This document shows positions 62,721-64,000 of a DNA stretch of 64,000 bases, piece by piece. This DNA comes from Ruegeria halocynthiae (GTDB taxonomy: Bacteria; Pseudomonadota; Alphaproteobacteria; Rhodobacterales; Rhodobacteraceae): assembly GCF_000743705.1 (NCBI RefSeq), contig NZ_JQEZ01000002.1:351250-415249 (forward strand), given 5' to 3'. Position 1 is the first letter of the stretch. Each line of letters opens with the position of its first letter. Position numbers and translations under genes: made by a program. Under the pieces are notes generated by a model. It did no database searches. It was not told the origin of the DNA and saw only the letters and a list, made by a program, of their open reading frames with translations.

Positions 62721-63555
62721 GCACTTCGCCCCACAGCCCATGTGACCACAAATCATTGTGTGTGCCGTCAGGAATAATGTGAATCTGCGCGGCATCGCCC
62801 GCCATTGCTGCCAACGCTTTGCCATGATGCAGCGGAACCGTTTCGTCCCTGGCCCCGTGGAAAATCAAGGTTGGAACAGTGATATGCGCCATGAAATCGC
62901 GGGTTGCGAACTGATCTTTCATCAGCGCTGAAACCGGCAACCACGGATACCGTTCCGCCGCGACGTCGACGGACGCTGTAAATGGGGCCTCCAGCACCAG
63001 CAACCGGGCGTTTGGGCGTTGTTCAGCCACGGCTGCCGCCACCGCTGTTCCAAGGCTTTGACCATGCAGCACAATATCCAACTTTTGGCCGTCCAGCCGA
63101 TCAAACATCTGAATACCGTCCGCGATCAGCGCCAGTTCAGAGGGCTCGCCCTCACTGCCCGGATAACCCCGATAACTGGGTGCAAACAGACCAAGCCCGC
63201 TGTTGAGGATTTCGCGCATCCGGTCGGCCCGGTCGCCCAGATTTCCACCCTGGCCGTGAAAGAACAGAACGGTGGGCGCGCCCGGGGTGGCCGCAGGCGC
63301 GAACCAGGCCGTTACCATCACCCCGTCGGACATGGGCAGGGACATAACATCGACATCTGCCAGCCCGACTGTACCGGGATCAGGCAATTCGCCTGCGGGT
63401 TTGAACAACAACGATTGCTGGTTGAGGTACATGTAGCCAACGATACAGGCATAGATCGCACCACCGATCACCGCCACCAGAACCAGAAAACCCTTTAGTC
63501 GGGCAGCGTTTGACCGAACGGGTTCAGAGTGTTCATTGATGTGCGCGTGTGTCAT
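62698..63555 (-). CDS. Membrane-anchored alpha/beta hydrolase
   Basis: A 285-residue protein with a short cytosolic N-terminus, one transmembrane helix (KGFLVLVAVIGGAIYACIVGYMYL, about 21-45) and a hydrolase domain of the BEM46/YfhR type: TVLFFHGQGGNLGDRADRM, APSYRGYPGSEGEPSE, LHGQSLGTAVA (nucleophile Ser in GQSLG), FHGARDETVPLHHG (Asp) and IPDGTHNDLW (His). Substrate unknown. GGAGG precedes ATG 63555; an in-frame ATG 42 bases upstream is less likely. It is convergent with mtnP. Confidence 0.92.
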   Translation of the reverse strand: MTHAHINEHSEPVRSNAARLKGFLVLVAVIGGAIYACIVGYMYLNQQSLLFKPAGELPDPGTVGLADVDVMSLPMSDGVMVTAWFAPAATPGAPTVLFFHGQGGNLGDRADRMREILNSGLGLFAPSYRGYPGSEGEPSELALIADGIQMFDRLDGQKLDIVLHGQSLGTAVAAAVAEQRPNARLLVLEAPFTASVDVAAERYPWLPVSALMKDQFATRDFMAHITVPTLIFHGARDETVPLHHGKALAAMAGDAAQIHIIPDGTHNDLWSHGLWGEVQKTLPQY

Positions 63556-63788
63556 CGTCCCCTCCGACCGTCTGGTTTCCATTGTGATTTCGGACACCGG
63601 GGGATGGGTTTCAAGGTAAAGGCGCGAAGCTTAATCCAATCTTAAATCTGTTGCCTGGATACCAGACAGGGTGTCTTTTTCCACGAACGTCTTGAAATGC
63701 TGACCGGATCATCCCGATTTATGCGCCCAAGACAAAAGCTTAGGCCACGCAACAGACGTGGCATCACTCACAGAGGCGGAAGAGAGCA

Positions 63789-64000
63789 ATGAAACGGCTT
63801 GAGGCATTGGACGCAGCCCGGTTTTTGGCCTTTTGCGGCATGGTTCTGGTGAATTTCCGCATCGCGGCCGAGGTCGCGCCGGGCAATGACTGGGCCTCGG
63901 TTCTTGTGGATGCGCTCGAAGGTCGGGCGGCCGCTTTGTTCGTCGTTCTGGCCGGGGTCGGTGTTGGCCTGTCGCGTGTTTCGGCACCGGTTTTGTTGCG
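63789..64000 (+). CDS. Start of a DUF418/DUF1624-type membrane protein (3' truncated by the window)
   Basis: The first 70 codons read MKRLEALDAARFLAFCGMVL, then VNF, an amphipathic stretch and GRAAALFVVLAGVGVGLSRV. This is the typical opening of DUF418/DUF1624 (heparan-acetyltransferase-like) proteins: LDAAR, a first helix, then a GRAAxLFxxLAGxG motif. The rest lies outside the window. The 191-base upstream region contains a short palindrome GCCACG/CGTGGC but no other recognised feature. Confidence 0.8.
   Translation, partial: MKRLEALDAARFLAFCGMVLVNFRIAAEVAPGNDWASVLVDALEGRAAALFVVLAGVGVGLSRVSAPVLL

Overview
The window looks like an ordinary chromosomal stretch of a marine alphaproteobacterium of the Roseobacter group (Rhodobacteraceae, close to Ruegeria/Phaeobacter-type genomes). 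This rests on the high GC of most genes (about 60-67% in sampled lines), the GcrA cell-cycle regulator, a complete Entner-Doudoroff set, the accC-aat-DUF2155-MlaD-NDUFA12 neighbourhood, and the family-typical GGGGGC...GGATATTTT...CAGATGAAG intergenic repeats. The genus is an inference. No rRNA, tRNA, CRISPR array, transposase or prophage was recognised.

Layout. 1-5.2 kb: 3' end of accC, aat, then on the minus strand DUF2155, mlaD, the NDUFA12-type complex I subunit, a RidA-like protein, clpX and clpP. 5.3-9.4 kb: an ArsR repressor with the two-cysteine pattern of BigR/SqrR persulfide sensors, then a zinc uptake locus (znuA divergent from zur-znuC-znuB) with Zur-like palindromes between, ending in an entericidin-type lipoprotein. 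9.4-10.4 kb: about 1 kb without a recognisable gene. 10.4-15.5 kb: two small envelope genes, an AT-rich 455-residue protein carrying a HEPN-type R-x4-H motif (best candidate for a defence/RNase gene here), lepA, and a stand-alone RNA ligase. 15.6-20.5 kb: LysR regulator, LMW tyrosine phosphatase, CobB sirtuin, HdeD-like protein, a copper chaperone pair, rpmB. 20.6-28.4 kb: meaB, hrpB, a Nudix hydrolase beside a Pit phosphate transporter, a ketopantoate-reductase-like enzyme and a pirin.

28.6-34 kb: a Tat-exported intradiol-dioxygenase-like protein with a haem-type membrane protein, argD-argF, a DMT exporter and an ABC-2 permease. 34-42.1 kb: gcrA, an AT-richer membrane protein, a DUF2235 hydrolase overlapping an orphan CoxL-like molybdoenzyme subunit, and valS with an unusual internal segment. 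42.2-47.4 kb: BenE transporter, small hypothetical, VOC protein, enoyl-CoA hydratase and two PLP aminotransferases. 47.4-51.4 kb: zwf-edd-eda as one tight operon without pgl, preceded by a LacI-family-like operator matching what is expected of a CceR site. 51.5-64 kb: ptsP, lysC, SDR, DUF1178, a second Nudix, EcsC, GNAT, flavin reductase, SulP transporter, IalB-like protein, mtnP, an alpha/beta hydrolase and the start of a DUF418-type membrane protein.

Working together: zur/znu form a self-regulated zinc uptake unit; zwf-edd-eda feed glucose-6-phosphate into the Entner-Doudoroff route; argD and argF are consecutive arginine steps; ClpX and ClpP form one protease. The points most worth following up are the HEPN protein, the lone RNA ligase on the other side of lepA, the inserted segment in valS, the BigR/SqrR-like repressor without sulfide genes, and the zwf operator.
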